Source of the DNA: a virus | Virus record (IMG/VR): IMGVR_UViG_3300017971_000427 | Coordinates: 1 to 43,819 of that record | Reading direction: 5' to 3' (one strand) | DNA length: 43,819 bases | In this document: positions 23,941-33,004 of the stretch, piece by piece | Layout: the number at the start of each line of letters is the position of its first letter | Position numbering within the stretch: position 1 is the first letter of the stretch | Notes under the pieces: model-generated | The model's input: only the letters and a program-made list of their open reading frames with translations | The model's database searches: none | Told to the model about the DNA's origin: nothing | Program-made: the position numbers and the translations under genes

Positions 23941-25179
23941 TTAAATATAATATCTGATTTCACGGCCGCGAGGGATCTCGAGGATCTCGTCGCCGCCGAG
24001 TTTGTTCGACGTGATTAAAAAATCGATTTTATTGTCGACCTCGCCATATAATTCGGCGGTCAAATCATGAATTGATCGCGGTCGATCAAGATAAATAATG
24101 CGCTCTTGTTTTAACGAGAACGAGATCTCGACGAGCCTGGCCGTATCAGCTGCGATGACATTTAAATATTCTTGATAGGCCTCGCCGGTATCAATAAAGC
24201 TCAGATTATCGCGCTGCAGATCCGACCAGGTATTTATTTTGTCAAAGTTCTCGGCGATGACCTCGGCCGCGCTGATCGCGTCGGGCTTTGTGTCAAACTC
24301 TGTGACGAGGGTCGCCTCGCAAAGAGAAACGAGCTCGGATTTTGCCAGAAAATCAGCGATCAAAAATTGATTTTCGGGCTTGCTATCAAATGACGGCTCG
24401 AAAGTGTTGCCGAGAGAGAGATCGATCAAATTGATATATGCGTCAATTTTTGCCTGGAAAGATGCCGCCGCCCTGGCCGGCAGCCGGCAAAGCTCAACGG
24501 CCTGGAAAACTAAAACGGCCGGGGTCCCGATCAGATCATCGATATTGTCGTTTATATTCCTGACGATCGCGTCAAATTCGCTCTTGATTGCTTGCTCAGC
24601 CTCCGCGATATCGTTTAAAACTGTTTTGACGGCCGCTATCCCGGCCAGAAATTTCGACTTAAAATCGACGGTCTCAGAGCTTGTGTCGATGTCAACAGTC
24701 TCGGCGACCTGGGCCGAAACATTATTTTGAAAAGCGTCGAGAGAGTTGTCAATAAATGTCTCGACGTTCGTATCCGCTGCCGGGAAAGTGATTTCTGTTA
24801 TTGTTTCCCAGAAAATAACGTCAATTATCGCTTGATTTGCGGCCGTTTTGAGATCGTCCCTCTGTCGTATGGTTCCAGTAGGGATGACAGAAAAAGTCCC
24901 ATATCTGGGATGTTCAAGCTTGCCGACGCCTTTCTCCTCGAGGGCTTTGAAAAACCTATCGACCTCTTGATCGTAATCTGAGCCCCAGATAAAAACTCGC
25001 AAGGCAAACCGGCGGCCGCCTCGGCCGAGATCCTGGATAAAAGCGCCGTCCTGATCTGGAAAAGTGAAAACAGTCGTTTTTTTGTCAGTCTCGCGCCCGA
25101 CATTTTCATAATCAAAAGTGAAACGCTCGCCGCCTGGCGAGGTATATGCTGCCTCTTTTAGTCGTTCGTCCCAGGGCAT
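23941..25179 (-). CDS. DNA circularization N-domain tail protein (Mu gp43-like)
   Basis: The protein is 412 residues. It begins MPWDERLKEAAYTSPGGERF, followed by FTFPDQDGAFIQDLGRGGRR and RVFIWGSDYDQEVDRFFKAL, the hallmarks of the DNA_circ_N domain. The name comes from an old Mu observation; the protein is now seen as a structural part of the tail hub/tube initiator. GGAG lies before the ATG, which abuts the tape measure stop codon. Confidence 0.9.
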   Translation of the reverse strand: MPWDERLKEAAYTSPGGERFTFDYENVGRETDKKTTVFTFPDQDGAFIQDLGRGGRRFALRVFIWGSDYDQEVDRFFKALEEKGVGKLEHPRYGTFSVIPTGTIRQRDDLKTAANQAIIDVIFWETITEITFPAADTNVETFIDNSLDAFQNNVSAQVAETVDIDTSSETVDFKSKFLAGIAAVKTVLNDIAEAEQAIKSEFDAIVRNINDNIDDLIGTPAVLVFQAVELCRLPARAAASFQAKIDAYINLIDLSLGNTFEPSFDSKPENQFLIADFLAKSELVSLCEATLVTEFDTKPDAISAAEVIAENFDKINTWSDLQRDNLSFIDTGEAYQEYLNVIAADTARLVEISFSLKQERIIYLDRPRSIHDLTAELYGEVDNKIDFLITSNKLGGDEILEIPRGREIRYYI

Positions 25180-27201
25180 TTAAAAAGCTCCGCTTTCTGC
25201 TAAGTTAAAAGAAACGCCGGTCCCCGGCTTGCCGTTCATTTCAGCGCGGCCGGTTTCGTCTTTAATTGTCAGCTCGGTTTTATTCGTTGTTGATTTCTCA
25301 TCGATCAGTTTTGCAGTCCCGGCCTCAGGGCTGACAACCTGGGGCGCCTGGGGTTCTGGCTGATCTGAGGGCTCTGACGTAAAAACATTTTTTATCAGGC
25401 CGCCGACGCCGCTCGTCAAAGCTTTGAGCGGTTTCGCAATAACGCCGAGGGGCCCCTTGATCATGTTAATTGCTTTCATTGTTTTCTCGACGATCAGATC
25501 CCAGGTTTTGACAATAAAGTCGCGAAAAATTCTCCAGTTTTTGATCAACAGGATCGGCAGCGCCAAAAATGGGAAAAATATCGCCAGGAGCGTCGAGATC
25601 GGATTTTTCTTGAATACGTCCCATAAAAACAGAAAAAACTCTTTGACCGTGTCCCAATGTTTGACGAGCAAGATCCCGACGCCGATCAAAGCAAAAATCG
25701 CCAGGACAACCAGGCCGATCGGGTTCAATGCCATAACAATATTGAAAGCGACCATCGCGAGCTTGACGACGACCAGGACGCCCTTTAATAGCAGCAACGC
25801 CCCTTTGACGAGCCAAACGGCCGCCAGGTATCCGAGCCAGATCCCTCGGCCGATCGCGATGACAGTATTTAAAAGAACGATTGCAAACTTGACCGTCCCG
25901 ATGACGACCAGGAGCTGCAGAAAAACGCCGGCAGCTCCGAGGAGCGTTTTGATAATATTGTCGAGGACGCTCTTTGAAAACTCCTGGTTTTTAAAGATCG
26001 CGCTGTCAATGCTGCGAATAACCTCAGTTATTCGCTCGATTAAACCGCCGAAAGCAGTATCCTCAAGTTTAAAAATTGTTATCTGGAGACCCTCGAAAGC
26101 GCTTTTCATTGTATTGATGCGGCCCTGGAGCGTGTCCCTCATTGTCGCGGCCATTTCTTTTGACGCGCCGGTCGCGCCCTCGAGCTGCCGCCTGTATTCT
26201 TTGAGCTTGTCCGAGCCGGCATCGAGTAAAACATTGACGCCGGCGAGAGGGATCTTTCCGAATATATCAAACAGGACCTTTGACCGCTCTGCAGATCCCA
26301 GCCCTTTGAGCTGCTTTTCAAGATCGCCCAAAATATCAAGGCTGTCTCTCAAGTTGCCCTCGCTGTCCTGGGTCTCAACCCCCAGGCGCTTGAGCTGTTT
26401 TGCTGCAGCTCCGACAGGGGCCGCGAGCCTGACAAAAACATTTTTTAATGTAGTGCCGGCGACGCTCGCTTTTATTCCTGAGTTTGCCAGGGTCCCGGCC
26501 ATTGCTGAAAAAGTCTCTATTGAGGCGCCGGCGGCCGTCGCGATCGGCGCGCCGAGTTTGATCGTTTCAAAAAATTGCTCCATGTCGGTATTTGATGTCG
26601 TGACGGTTTTCGCCATGACGTCATTTATCCGCGTGAGATTTTTCTGCAGCTGGGCGGCGTCGTCGGTCGCCAGGCCGAAAGCGCCCAGGGCGTCGCTCGC
26701 GATATCAGTCGCGCGCGCGAGATCCGTATTCGCTGCAGTCGCAAGATCAACAACAAGCGGCAGCGCCGCGACGGATGTCTCAGCGTTAAAACCGGCCATT
26801 GCTAAAAAGTTGAGGCCCTCGGCTGCCTGGCTCGCCGTGAATTCGGTCGTTTTTCCGACCTGCATCGCGGTCCGCTCCAGGAGTTCAAACTCTTTTGTCC
26901 CTTTTTTTATGCCTCCAGGAAATTTTGCGGCCGCATTGACGAGGGTCTGCTCGAGCTTGACGCCGGTCGTTATCGTCGACGCCATTGCCGATTGCATCAA
27001 GAAAAGGCCGCCGACAGCTCCGACAGCGATCGCGGCCTTAAATGTTTTGTTTAAGAATTGAGCTCGCATCGCGAGGCGATCGATACCGCGTTGCATGCGG
27101 CGCGTAGCGCGCCCGACGCGGTTCGACATGCGATTGACAGGGGCGGTCATACGATCGACCGCTTTGAAAACTGTCTCTATTGAAAAGCGACCCTCAGCCA
27201 T
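25180..27201 (-). CDS. Tail tape measure protein
   Basis: The protein is 673 residues. The N-terminal 360 match the TP901-type tape measure core (RMTAPVNRMSNRVGRATRRM; EFTASQAAEGLNFLAMAGFN; GTLANSGIKASVAGTTLKNV). Strongly hydrophobic segments at about residues 415-560 (LLVVLIG-type runs such as FNIVMALNPIGLVVLAIFAL) follow, as expected for the part that meets the inner membrane. No lytic domain is visible. The start follows the frameshift product's stop by one base. Confidence 0.93.
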   Translation of the reverse strand: MAEGRFSIETVFKAVDRMTAPVNRMSNRVGRATRRMQRGIDRLAMRAQFLNKTFKAAIAVGAVGGLFLMQSAMASTITTGVKLEQTLVNAAAKFPGGIKKGTKEFELLERTAMQVGKTTEFTASQAAEGLNFLAMAGFNAETSVAALPLVVDLATAANTDLARATDIASDALGAFGLATDDAAQLQKNLTRINDVMAKTVTTSNTDMEQFFETIKLGAPIATAAGASIETFSAMAGTLANSGIKASVAGTTLKNVFVRLAAPVGAAAKQLKRLGVETQDSEGNLRDSLDILGDLEKQLKGLGSAERSKVLFDIFGKIPLAGVNVLLDAGSDKLKEYRRQLEGATGASKEMAATMRDTLQGRINTMKSAFEGLQITIFKLEDTAFGGLIERITEVIRSIDSAIFKNQEFSKSVLDNIIKTLLGAAGVFLQLLVVIGTVKFAIVLLNTVIAIGRGIWLGYLAAVWLVKGALLLLKGVLVVVKLAMVAFNIVMALNPIGLVVLAIFALIGVGILLVKHWDTVKEFFLFLWDVFKKNPISTLLAIFFPFLALPILLIKNWRIFRDFIVKTWDLIVEKTMKAINMIKGPLGVIAKPLKALTSGVGGLIKNVFTSEPSDQPEPQAPQVVSPEAGTAKLIDEKSTTNKTELTIKDETGRAEMNGKPGTGVSFNLAESGAF

Positions 27202-27202
27202 T

Positions 27203-27840
27203 TTATTTACTCTTTGTCATTTCGATGAGATCCGATTTCATGCCTTGATAAAAAAACTTGATCTCATGATATGTTAATGACCGGGGCGCCGGTAAAGTCC
27301 GATAACTCCGACAGATCTGCAAAAGCATTTCGCTGACAGCGCTGACGCCCCTCTCTTTAACTGTTGAACCATCGCGAACGAGCTCAACAGTTATGAAGCT
27401 AAAAAAAGCAAAGAGACCCCCATAAAAAACTTTATGTCGCGGCCGTCCATTTTTGAAAAGATTGCCGGCGCGGTCCCTGAGGCCTCAGCCATAAAACTAT
27501 ATAATTTATGGATGCTTTTTCGGTCCTTGTGCTTGTCCATCGACATATATGAGGAGCCGCTCGGGATCTTCATTTTGATCTCGCTTGTCGCTCCGACCGC
27601 CTCGATCAAAACATAACTGAGCGAGCCGTCATCGTTAAGCGACGCGCGTCCGAGCTTAATTGCCCTGACGATTTTCCGTTTGCAGTCCTCAAAGCTTTTG
27701 AGATCCTCCTCCTCCATGTCAGCGACATCGGCGTCGATGTCCCAGGCCTCCAGGAAACGATCAAACTCCTGGAGAGCTGTCTCAGTATTTACTTTTTCGC
27801 CTGGTTTCAAGTTATCATCCTTAGTGTCTACAAGTTCCAT
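27203..27840 (-). CDS. Frameshifted tail assembly chaperone (gpGT-like fusion)
   Basis: A -1 shift at the heptamer T-TTT-TTA (27406-27400) joins the 147 codons before it to a 65-codon extension ending at TAA 27205-27203. The extension has no start of its own and reads through cleanly (SFITVELVRDGSTVKERGVS, later SLTYHEIKFFYQGMKSDLIE). Such fusions, made as a small share of product, chaperone the tape measure, which is the next gene. The position and the HIV-type slippery sequence make programmed shifting very likely. Confidence 0.85.
27391..27840 (-). CDS. Tail assembly chaperone (gpG-like, unshifted)
   Basis: The protein is about 149 residues. It begins MELVDTKDDNLKPGEKVNTE; the start at 27840 is chosen over 27852. 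A charged N-terminal half is followed by DDGSLSYVLIEAVGATSEIK, and the C-terminus DIKFFMGVSLLFLAS ends at the slippery run. It lies between tube and tape measure, the normal place of tail chaperones. Confidence 0.8.
   Translation of the reverse strand: MELVDTKDDNLKPGEKVNTETALQEFDRFLEAWDIDADVADMEEEDLKSFEDCKRKIVRAIKLGRASLNDDGSLSYVLIEAVGATSEIKMKIPSGSSYMSMDKHKDRKSIHKLYSFMAEASGTAPAIFSKMDGRDIKFFMGVSLLFLAS
27400..27406 (-). promoter_or_regulatory. Programmed -1 frameshift site
   Basis: In frame the codons read CTT TTT TTA GCT TCA TAA. The slippery heptamer T-TTT-TTA lies two codons before the stop, so ribosomes that slip back one base continue for 65 codons in the -1 frame. A downstream stem was not clearly identified by eye. 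Confidence 0.85.
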
Positions 27841-27923
27841 AATGACCCCCATTTATACGGTTATGTGTTGCATACGCCAGGAGCTCGCGCCCTGGGATCC
27901 CCGATCAATAAAAACAAGCATTT

Positions 27924-27952
27924 ATAAAAAAAGTGTTACATACTTTTTTTAT
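27924..27952 (-). terminator. AT-rich hairpin after the tail tube gene
   Basis: A perfect 11-bp inverted repeat (ATAAAAAAAGT / ACTTTTTTTAT, loop GTTACAT at 27935-27941) overlaps the stop codon of the tube gene. The 3' arm supplies a U run on the minus strand. It may thin out transcription after the abundant sheath and tube genes. Confidence 0.55.
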
Positions 27953-28332
27953 TGTTTCGTCCATTTGCCAGTACCAGAGAGCGAGAGCGATGCCGTCGCG
28001 TTCTGGCTGCTATATTGAAATTCGCCAGTTATTTGACCCGAGCCCTGCCAGATAGCGCCGCTCGCGTATGTCGCAGTAATTGGAAAAAAATCTTTCATGT
28101 CGGCCAGATCCTGCAAAAATTCCTGATCGCCGTTGTCATCGTCAACGGATACCGTCAGGCCGTCCATGTTCGGGGGGACGCGAGTTTTTATCAGCCTGGC
28201 AGATCCGTCGCCGTTCGCCTGGGCCTCGTTCTCAAAGCCCCCGAGTTTGCGATTGCTGTCAGCGTCCGCAGCGATCGCAAAAGTCCGTCCATTTAAAGTG
28301 ATGCTCTCCATCGAGCCGCCGATTGCGGTCAT
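27949..28332 (-). CDS. Tail tube protein
   Basis: The protein is 127 residues. Features of the Mu gpM/DUF2597 type tube family are visible: SITLNGRTFAIAADADSNRK, LGGFENEAQANGDGSARLIK, PPNMDGLTVSVDDDNGDQEF and the closing beta segment ASLSLSGTGKWTKQ. It forms the inner tube inside the sheath. The ribosome-binding site is a strong GAGGAGGG. Confidence 0.88.
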   Translation of the reverse strand: MTAIGGSMESITLNGRTFAIAADADSNRKLGGFENEAQANGDGSARLIKTRVPPNMDGLTVSVDDDNGDQEFLQDLADMKDFFPITATYASGAIWQGSGQITGEFQYSSQNATASLSLSGTGKWTKQ

Positions 28333-28364
28333 GATACCCTCCTCTTAAAATTATTCGTTAAGGC

Positions 28365-29861
28365 CTAAGCCGCCGCCGCAAGAGATCCGAAATAAAAACC
28401 GAAATTGAGATCGACAGAAATTATATTCGTATTGCCGCTTAGCTGGACCGTCAAAGAGATATTAATTCTTTTCGGGTTCGAGCCGTCAATCTCGGCCTGG
28501 ATGCTTGCTTTTGCGGCCTCAGGATCTGATATAATCGCATTAAGCGCGAGCTGATCCAGGAGAACCGCGACAGCTGCTTTCGCGTCCTTTGGTTTTTTGG
28601 CCGTCGGGTTTGCCGTCGGCGTGTCATCCGGTAACAGGGGCGCGCCTTTCCAGTCGTCCGCGTTGAAAATCAGCGCCAGATTAAAAATTATATTCTGGAG
28701 CTTGACGATATCAACATGATATCGATAAGCCGGCGGCGTTTCGCCGTCAGGATGATAAACAGTTATTGTGTCGCTCATTTCTGCCACGCCGTCAACGAGC
28801 TCCGACGTCGAGAGACCTTTTTCGACAGCGTCGTTCCTGGTTATATAATCCCATTGATCAGCGTCCAGTCCTGGGACGATCCCGGTCAGTCTCTGGCCGG
28901 CGTAATCATGAGGGGGATTATCAGTCGCAAGAACGGCGGCGCGAGCTGCAGCGCGAGCCGCACAAACAAAGGGCAAATCGTTTGATCCTGGCACAGAGAT
29001 AAAAGCGTTTGTATAATCATCTTTTCTAAGATCCGTGACAGCGATCCCGGTCGCCTGGTTTCCTGTGTATCCAGTATAAACGACGAGCGGCTTTTGTACC
29101 AGGGCGCCCCAGCGGCCGACCCCGAAAGTCTCATAAATATCGAGCGTCGCGTCGTCGTCGTAATTCATGCCAGATATGACCAGGGTCTCCCAAACATCGC
29201 CGATCTTGTCAAGCGCGTCCTGGACGTCAGGATTTGCGGCGCCGCTTGCCGGCTGCGTAATTGTAAAAACAACGCCCGAGACAGTTCCCTCGATCTCGAC
29301 AAAAATATCGTTTCCGGTTTCGCCCTCCCATTTTGCAGTAATCGGGAGAGAGCCGGCAGCAACGACGCCAGTCAAGACAGGCATTTCGATAATCGCGTCG
29401 ATCGCTGTTTTGATTTTTCCGAGCGCCTGATCCGCGTCGTCATCTTTCTCGATCGAGAATTGATTTGTCGCGACGTTATTGATCTTGACGATATAGGTTT
29501 CTGTCGTTAACTGGACGCCGGCTGCGTCGATTGTACCGTCTGCAGCCACGCCGGCCGGGTTATCCTCGAGAGGGTAAACCGTAACAGGGACAACGCCAGC
29601 GCCGTCGCCGTTTGCCGGGAAAAGCTGGGCCGCGATCCGTTCGATCGGGCTGCCATATCCGTAAGTGTCGCCGGCCTCTTTTCGGCTCAGGATCTGATTT
29701 TTGTCCAGGCTATAAGTCGCCGCGCTGTTACCCTGGGCAACGATCGCGATCCGCTGAGGCAGATTAAGAATATTGCCGCCCCTGAGATCCTTAAACTCTG
29801 TTTTGATCCCCAGAACGCGCGCGACAGCGTTTGAGGGGACCGCCGTTGATAATGCAACCAT
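28365..29861 (-). CDS. Contractile tail sheath protein
   Basis: The protein is 498 residues. It opens with PSNAVARVLGIKTEFKDLRG, NILNLPQRIAIVAQGNSAAT, and continues with AGDTYGYGSPIERIAAQLFP, the typical N-terminal pattern of Mu gpL-type sheaths; the C-terminal part (YHVDIVKLQNIIFNLALIFN, TVQLSGNTNIISVDLNFGFY) fits the conserved handshake domain. Its presence makes this a myovirus. AGGAGGTTTTAAAATG start. Confidence 0.93.
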   Translation of the reverse strand: MVALSTAVPSNAVARVLGIKTEFKDLRGGNILNLPQRIAIVAQGNSAATYSLDKNQILSRKEAGDTYGYGSPIERIAAQLFPANGDGAGVVPVTVYPLEDNPAGVAADGTIDAAGVQLTTETYIVKINNVATNQFSIEKDDDADQALGKIKTAIDAIIEMPVLTGVVAAGSLPITAKWEGETGNDIFVEIEGTVSGVVFTITQPASGAANPDVQDALDKIGDVWETLVISGMNYDDDATLDIYETFGVGRWGALVQKPLVVYTGYTGNQATGIAVTDLRKDDYTNAFISVPGSNDLPFVCAARAAARAAVLATDNPPHDYAGQRLTGIVPGLDADQWDYITRNDAVEKGLSTSELVDGVAEMSDTITVYHPDGETPPAYRYHVDIVKLQNIIFNLALIFNADDWKGAPLLPDDTPTANPTAKKPKDAKAAVAVLLDQLALNAIISDPEAAKASIQAEIDGSNPKRINISLTVQLSGNTNIISVDLNFGFYFGSLAAAA

Positions 29862-29879
29862 TTTAAAACCTCCTTTATT

Positions 29880-30578
29880 TTAAGTCATATCATATTGAGT
29901 GTTGACAATGATCTTGCCGTCCTCAGCTCGCTTGATTTCGATCGCGAGCTCCTCGAGATCCTCAGTCGGGACCTGAGGCGAAACCTCGTTAAATTTAACA
30001 TTTAAGACAAAGCGCCCGGCGATAACATTTTGAACCGGCAGCTCGTTGAGCTGGGGCTGAAACATCGTTATTGAACCGGGCCAGCGTCGCCAGACAAAGC
30101 CCCTCAGCTGCAAATATGTATTGAGGCCAGACATCAAAATATTTCTGGAGAGCCTGACGATCCGCTGAGCGGCTCGGGCTGCAGTCTCATCGCCCGAAAA
30201 ATAACCGGCGCCGCCGTCATCGGCGCTTATAGCAGCGGCATAAATATCGATATTAAAAGCAGCGTCAAAAGCCTGTCTCTCGACCGTGTCGCCCTGGGCC
30301 TGGGGAAAAGTCCCATTGTCAAACCAAACATTGACGACCGGGGTCTCGTCCATGACCTCGCCGTCCTCCCTGGTCGTATCGATCAAAGCCTCCCAGGGAC
30401 GAGCGCGCTCAGTATAAACATTAAACGCCCAGGCGAGAGCCTCGTCGGCTGTCTTGCCGTCGTCAATCGCCTTTTGTACCTGGCTGACAGTCTCAGCCGC
30501 CAGGATCGCGGCGATCTGGTCGCGAACGATCTCAAACATGTCTTGCTTTTCGATAAGCTCAGCGATCAAATCAACCAT
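29880..30578 (-). CDS. Tail terminator/completion candidate
   Basis: The protein is about 232 residues. ATG at 30578 is chosen over the upstream TTG because AGAGG lies 9 nt before it and it follows the previous stop by one base (TGATATG). Content: an N-terminal helical section, TPVVNVWFDNGTFPQAQGDT, then FNIDIYAAAISADDGG and SRNILMSGLNTYLQLRGFVW. Its place just before the sheath fits a tail terminator or completion protein, but no specific family is recognised. Confidence 0.6.
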   Translation of the reverse strand: MVDLIAELIEKQDMFEIVRDQIAAILAAETVSQVQKAIDDGKTADEALAWAFNVYTERARPWEALIDTTREDGEVMDETPVVNVWFDNGTFPQAQGDTVERQAFDAAFNIDIYAAAISADDGGAGYFSGDETAARAAQRIVRLSRNILMSGLNTYLQLRGFVWRRWPGSITMFQPQLNELPVQNVIAGRFVLNVKFNEVSPQVPTEDLEELAIEIKRAEDGKIIVNTQYDMT

Positions 30579-30579
30579 A

Positions 30580-30978
30580 TCAGGGCGCCTCTTTGTAAGC
30601 TTCAATAATACAGGTTATAACGCCGCCGGTCTCGTCAGGCATAACTTGACGGACCATAAAAACGCCGGGATGTCCGTTTATATCCTCAAACCGAAAGATC
30701 CAGGGCTTTTTTGTGTCGTTTTTCGCCTGACCTCTCGGCAGCCCGACAAGGCTCGAGGCCTCGATCGAGCTGACCCTGAGCGCGACATGAGCCTCGCGGC
30801 CTGACACGGCGACCCCTGTATTCGGGTCGATCGTCAAACCGATGTCTCCAGATTGACCATTGAGCGGCGCCGTGTTGCCGTCAGGATCTTCGACGATAAT
30901 CGGCCAGCCGTATCCGTTGACATTATCCTCAAGGGTCAATCCGAGATCGAGCTCAAAGATTTCTCTCAGGTTAGGCAT
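30580..30978 (-). CDS. Head-tail joining candidate (gpFII-like position)
   Basis: The protein is 132 residues and beta-rich. The start directly follows the stop of the previous gene with no separate ribosome-binding site. VNGYGWPIIVEDPDGNTAPL, SGREAHVALRVSS and PWIFRFEDINGHPGVFMVRQ suggest a small beta-barrel like lambda gpFII head-tail joiners. Position after the capsid and the FI-like gene supports that, but the call is inferred from place and size. Confidence 0.55.
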   Translation of the reverse strand: MPNLREIFELDLGLTLEDNVNGYGWPIIVEDPDGNTAPLNGQSGDIGLTIDPNTGVAVSGREAHVALRVSSIEASSLVGLPRGQAKNDTKKPWIFRFEDINGHPGVFMVRQVMPDETGGVITCIIEAYKEAP

Positions 30979-31323
30979 TTATTTTTTTTTCTTTGCCGCT
31001 GCCTTTTTCTTTGCAGCCTCGGCCTCTTTTGCTGCAGCCTCAGCCTCGGCTTTTTCTTTGTCCGCTTTTTCCTGGGCGGCCTCGGCCTCAGCGGCCTCTT
31101 TGTCCGCTTTTGCCTGGGCCTCCTCGGCGGCCTTTTCTTCTGCAGTCTCGTCAACGAGCCTCAAGAGATCGTTATCGATAAGCTTTTGAAAACGGCCCTC
31201 AGGGTCCTCGCATTTGAGATCTTTCGCTCTTACGATCGCGCCCGAGTGTGCCATCCCTTTAAGCGTATGAACGCTATAACCGGGCTGAACGACAGCGCGA
31301 GCCGGCTTTTTTTTCTTTGCCAT
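30979..31323 (-). CDS. Ala/Glu/Lys-rich protein at the gpFI position
   Basis: The protein is 114 residues. The first 55 hold a small domain (ARAVVQPGYSVHTLKGMAHS); the rest is a low-complexity charged helix of Ala, Glu and Lys repeats (EKAAEEAQAKADKEAAEAEA) ending in poly-Lys. Lambda gpFI, found at the same position, is likewise helical and aids packaging. GGAG precedes the ATG. The role is inferred. Confidence 0.6.
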   Translation of the reverse strand: MAKKKKPARAVVQPGYSVHTLKGMAHSGAIVRAKDLKCEDPEGRFQKLIDNDLLRLVDETAEEKAAEEAQAKADKEAAEAEAAQEKADKEKAEAEAAAKEAEAAKKKAAAKKKK

Positions 31324-31384
31324 TGGAAAAACTCCTCAATTAAAAATTATAGTTAAAACTCAAACCGTCAGCGCTTAAAAAATA

Positions 31385-32476
31385 TTAAGTCGCGGCGACA
31401 GTATCTATCACGCAATAACCGTCAATTTGTGTCGGGATGCAAAGAGGCGCTGATCTGACGCCGGCCTCCAGGCTGATCGCCCTCTCATCCAGCAACATAT
31501 ACGGATTAAAATCGATCGGTATATTAATCGGGACCCCTGGGATACCAAAAGCCTCGAGGCGAGGATCAACACGCCTGACGATGTTCGGAATTCCAGCAAA
31601 AACAAGATCCATACGGATATTTGAGCCGATAACGCAAACAAGATTTTCGGGAACATAAGGCACAAGCTCGCCCTCGTTCGGCAGCGAAAAGCCTATCGGG
31701 ACCTCATAAACCTGAGGATATGACCATATCTGCAGATTATACGAGCCGGCCGTGACCTGGCCGTGAAAAGTCGCGCCGCTTGTATTCATAACCGGGGGGA
31801 TTATATCCATGCGATTTATACGCCTGAGATCGCCTTTTTCAAGGACCTCGGTATTATTCAGAAAATTTTTAAGCGCTGTTTTTCCAAAAATTGCGATATC
31901 GCTGTCAAGTTTTCCGTCCTCGCGATTGAGCTCAGTCGCGTCAGAGAGATCCCCGAGAGCCGGCGCGCCCTCATCGCTCCAGGATGTCCCGACCTGGAAA
32001 TTATGCGTCGCTTTTTGCTGATAATCGATCGTATCGTTATTGATCAAAGGGACAGTCCCTGTGAAAAGAACATCGGCGGCCTGTTTTTCGATCGCCCTCA
32101 AAATTTTCTCCTGGTGTTCGACCTGGTCGTCAGTCGCTTTCGCGATAAACTTCGCGACATAATCCATTGTGTCGTATTCAGTTTGACCAGGCAGCCGATC
32201 GTTGCCCTCCTCCTCATAAATTGAGCTGTATTCGTCATAAACAGGCGGCTCATATTTCTTAGTAGTAAAGCGCTTGTTTAAATTGAACCGGCCGCCGGTT
32301 CCGCGAATAACATCGACCGCGATGCTTTCCTTGTTTCTTTTCACATCGATAACAACCTCGCGCGACCTGACGATATTTCTCGGGGGGGTTTTGAAAAACC
32401 CAGAGAGGAACATCGTCGGCGCCTTTTTCTGCTTGAAAGCTTCAAGCATTGTACGGTTTGCAAGATCAACAGACAT
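31385..32476 (-). CDS. Major capsid protein (lambda gpE family)
   Basis: The protein is 363 residues. It matches phage major capsid protein E: KAPTMFLSGFFKTPPRNIVR near the N-terminus, EVVIDVKRNKESIAVDVIRG, GGRFNLNKRFTTKKYEPPVY and LPGQTEYDTMDYVAKFIAKA, then SDIAIFGKTALKNFLNN. It forms the HK97-fold shell. The start carries AGGAGGTTTTAAAATG. It follows three decoration genes. Confidence 0.95.
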   Translation of the reverse strand: MSVDLANRTMLEAFKQKKAPTMFLSGFFKTPPRNIVRSREVVIDVKRNKESIAVDVIRGTGGRFNLNKRFTTKKYEPPVYDEYSSIYEEEGNDRLPGQTEYDTMDYVAKFIAKATDDQVEHQEKILRAIEKQAADVLFTGTVPLINNDTIDYQQKATHNFQVGTSWSDEGAPALGDLSDATELNREDGKLDSDIAIFGKTALKNFLNNTEVLEKGDLRRINRMDIIPPVMNTSGATFHGQVTAGSYNLQIWSYPQVYEVPIGFSLPNEGELVPYVPENLVCVIGSNIRMDLVFAGIPNIVRRVDPRLEAFGIPGVPINIPIDFNPYMLLDERAISLEAGVRSAPLCIPTQIDGYCVIDTVAAT

Positions 32477-32533
32477 TTTAAAACCTCCTCTTGTTAATAA
32501 AAATTATTTGTCATTTATGGCCATTTAAAAAAT

Positions 32534-32995
32534 TTATCCTGGCGGCGGCCAGGGGCCGCAAGGTGTAAAATCATTGTCAATAATAGTCTGAGGATATACG
32601 ACATTAATGCCGTATTCTCTCAGCTGTGTTTCAAAGCTATCCGAGCCCCCTGGGGGGATCGTGCTCAGCCCCTGGTCAGGCTGTCCAGCAAATAAAACCA
32701 GATTTGCAGCTATCTCGCCCCCGACGATCAGCCGCGCCGGCGCTGCAACCTCTCCAGGCGGTAAAATTGTATTTTGTGCGAGGATCGCTTTTGCGTTTGC
32801 GAGGCCCGGCGTGTCGGCCTCGGTCCAGACATAAACATCAAACTCGGCAACATAGGCCATGCAAAGCCCCCCGAAAGCATAAGTATAAAACGGCGACGGC
32901 TCGAGAGGGCTCGCGACAATAGCGTCGATAAATACCGGGTCAAAAACCTCGATTTTTTGAGAGCTAAAAGATCTTATTTGTAATAAATCAGTCAT
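32534..32995 (-). CDS. Head decoration protein paralogue 3 (gpD-like)
   Basis: The protein is 153 residues. It shares with the next gene upstream the opening QIRSFSSQKIEVFDPVF, an ANAKAILAQNT block, the LIVGGEIAANLVLFAGQP strand and a closing FETQLREYGINVVYP, and ends in a Cys-Pro tail (FTPCGPWPPPG). These are the features of lambda gpD/PF02924-like capsid-stabilising trimers. It is the third of three tandem copies. Confidence 0.8.
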   Translation of the reverse strand: MTDLLQIRSFSSQKIEVFDPVFIDAIVASPLEPSPFYTYAFGGLCMAYVAEFDVYVWTEADTPGLANAKAILAQNTILPPGEVAAPARLIVGGEIAANLVLFAGQPDQGLSTIPPGGSDSFETQLREYGINVVYPQTIIDNDFTPCGPWPPPG

Positions 32996-33004
32996 AAAAA
33001 ACCT

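Noticed and set aside
25424-27061. 545-codon open frame on the plus strand opposite the tape measure gene
   Set aside because: It is the antisense shadow of a biased-codon gene: Ser/Arg/Ala-rich, no recognisable domain, no operon context on that strand.
30979-31000. Run of nine A on the coding strand at the end of the FI-like gene, possible slippage to fuse with the next gene
   Set aside because: Both shifted frames hit a stop within a few codons, so no fusion product results.
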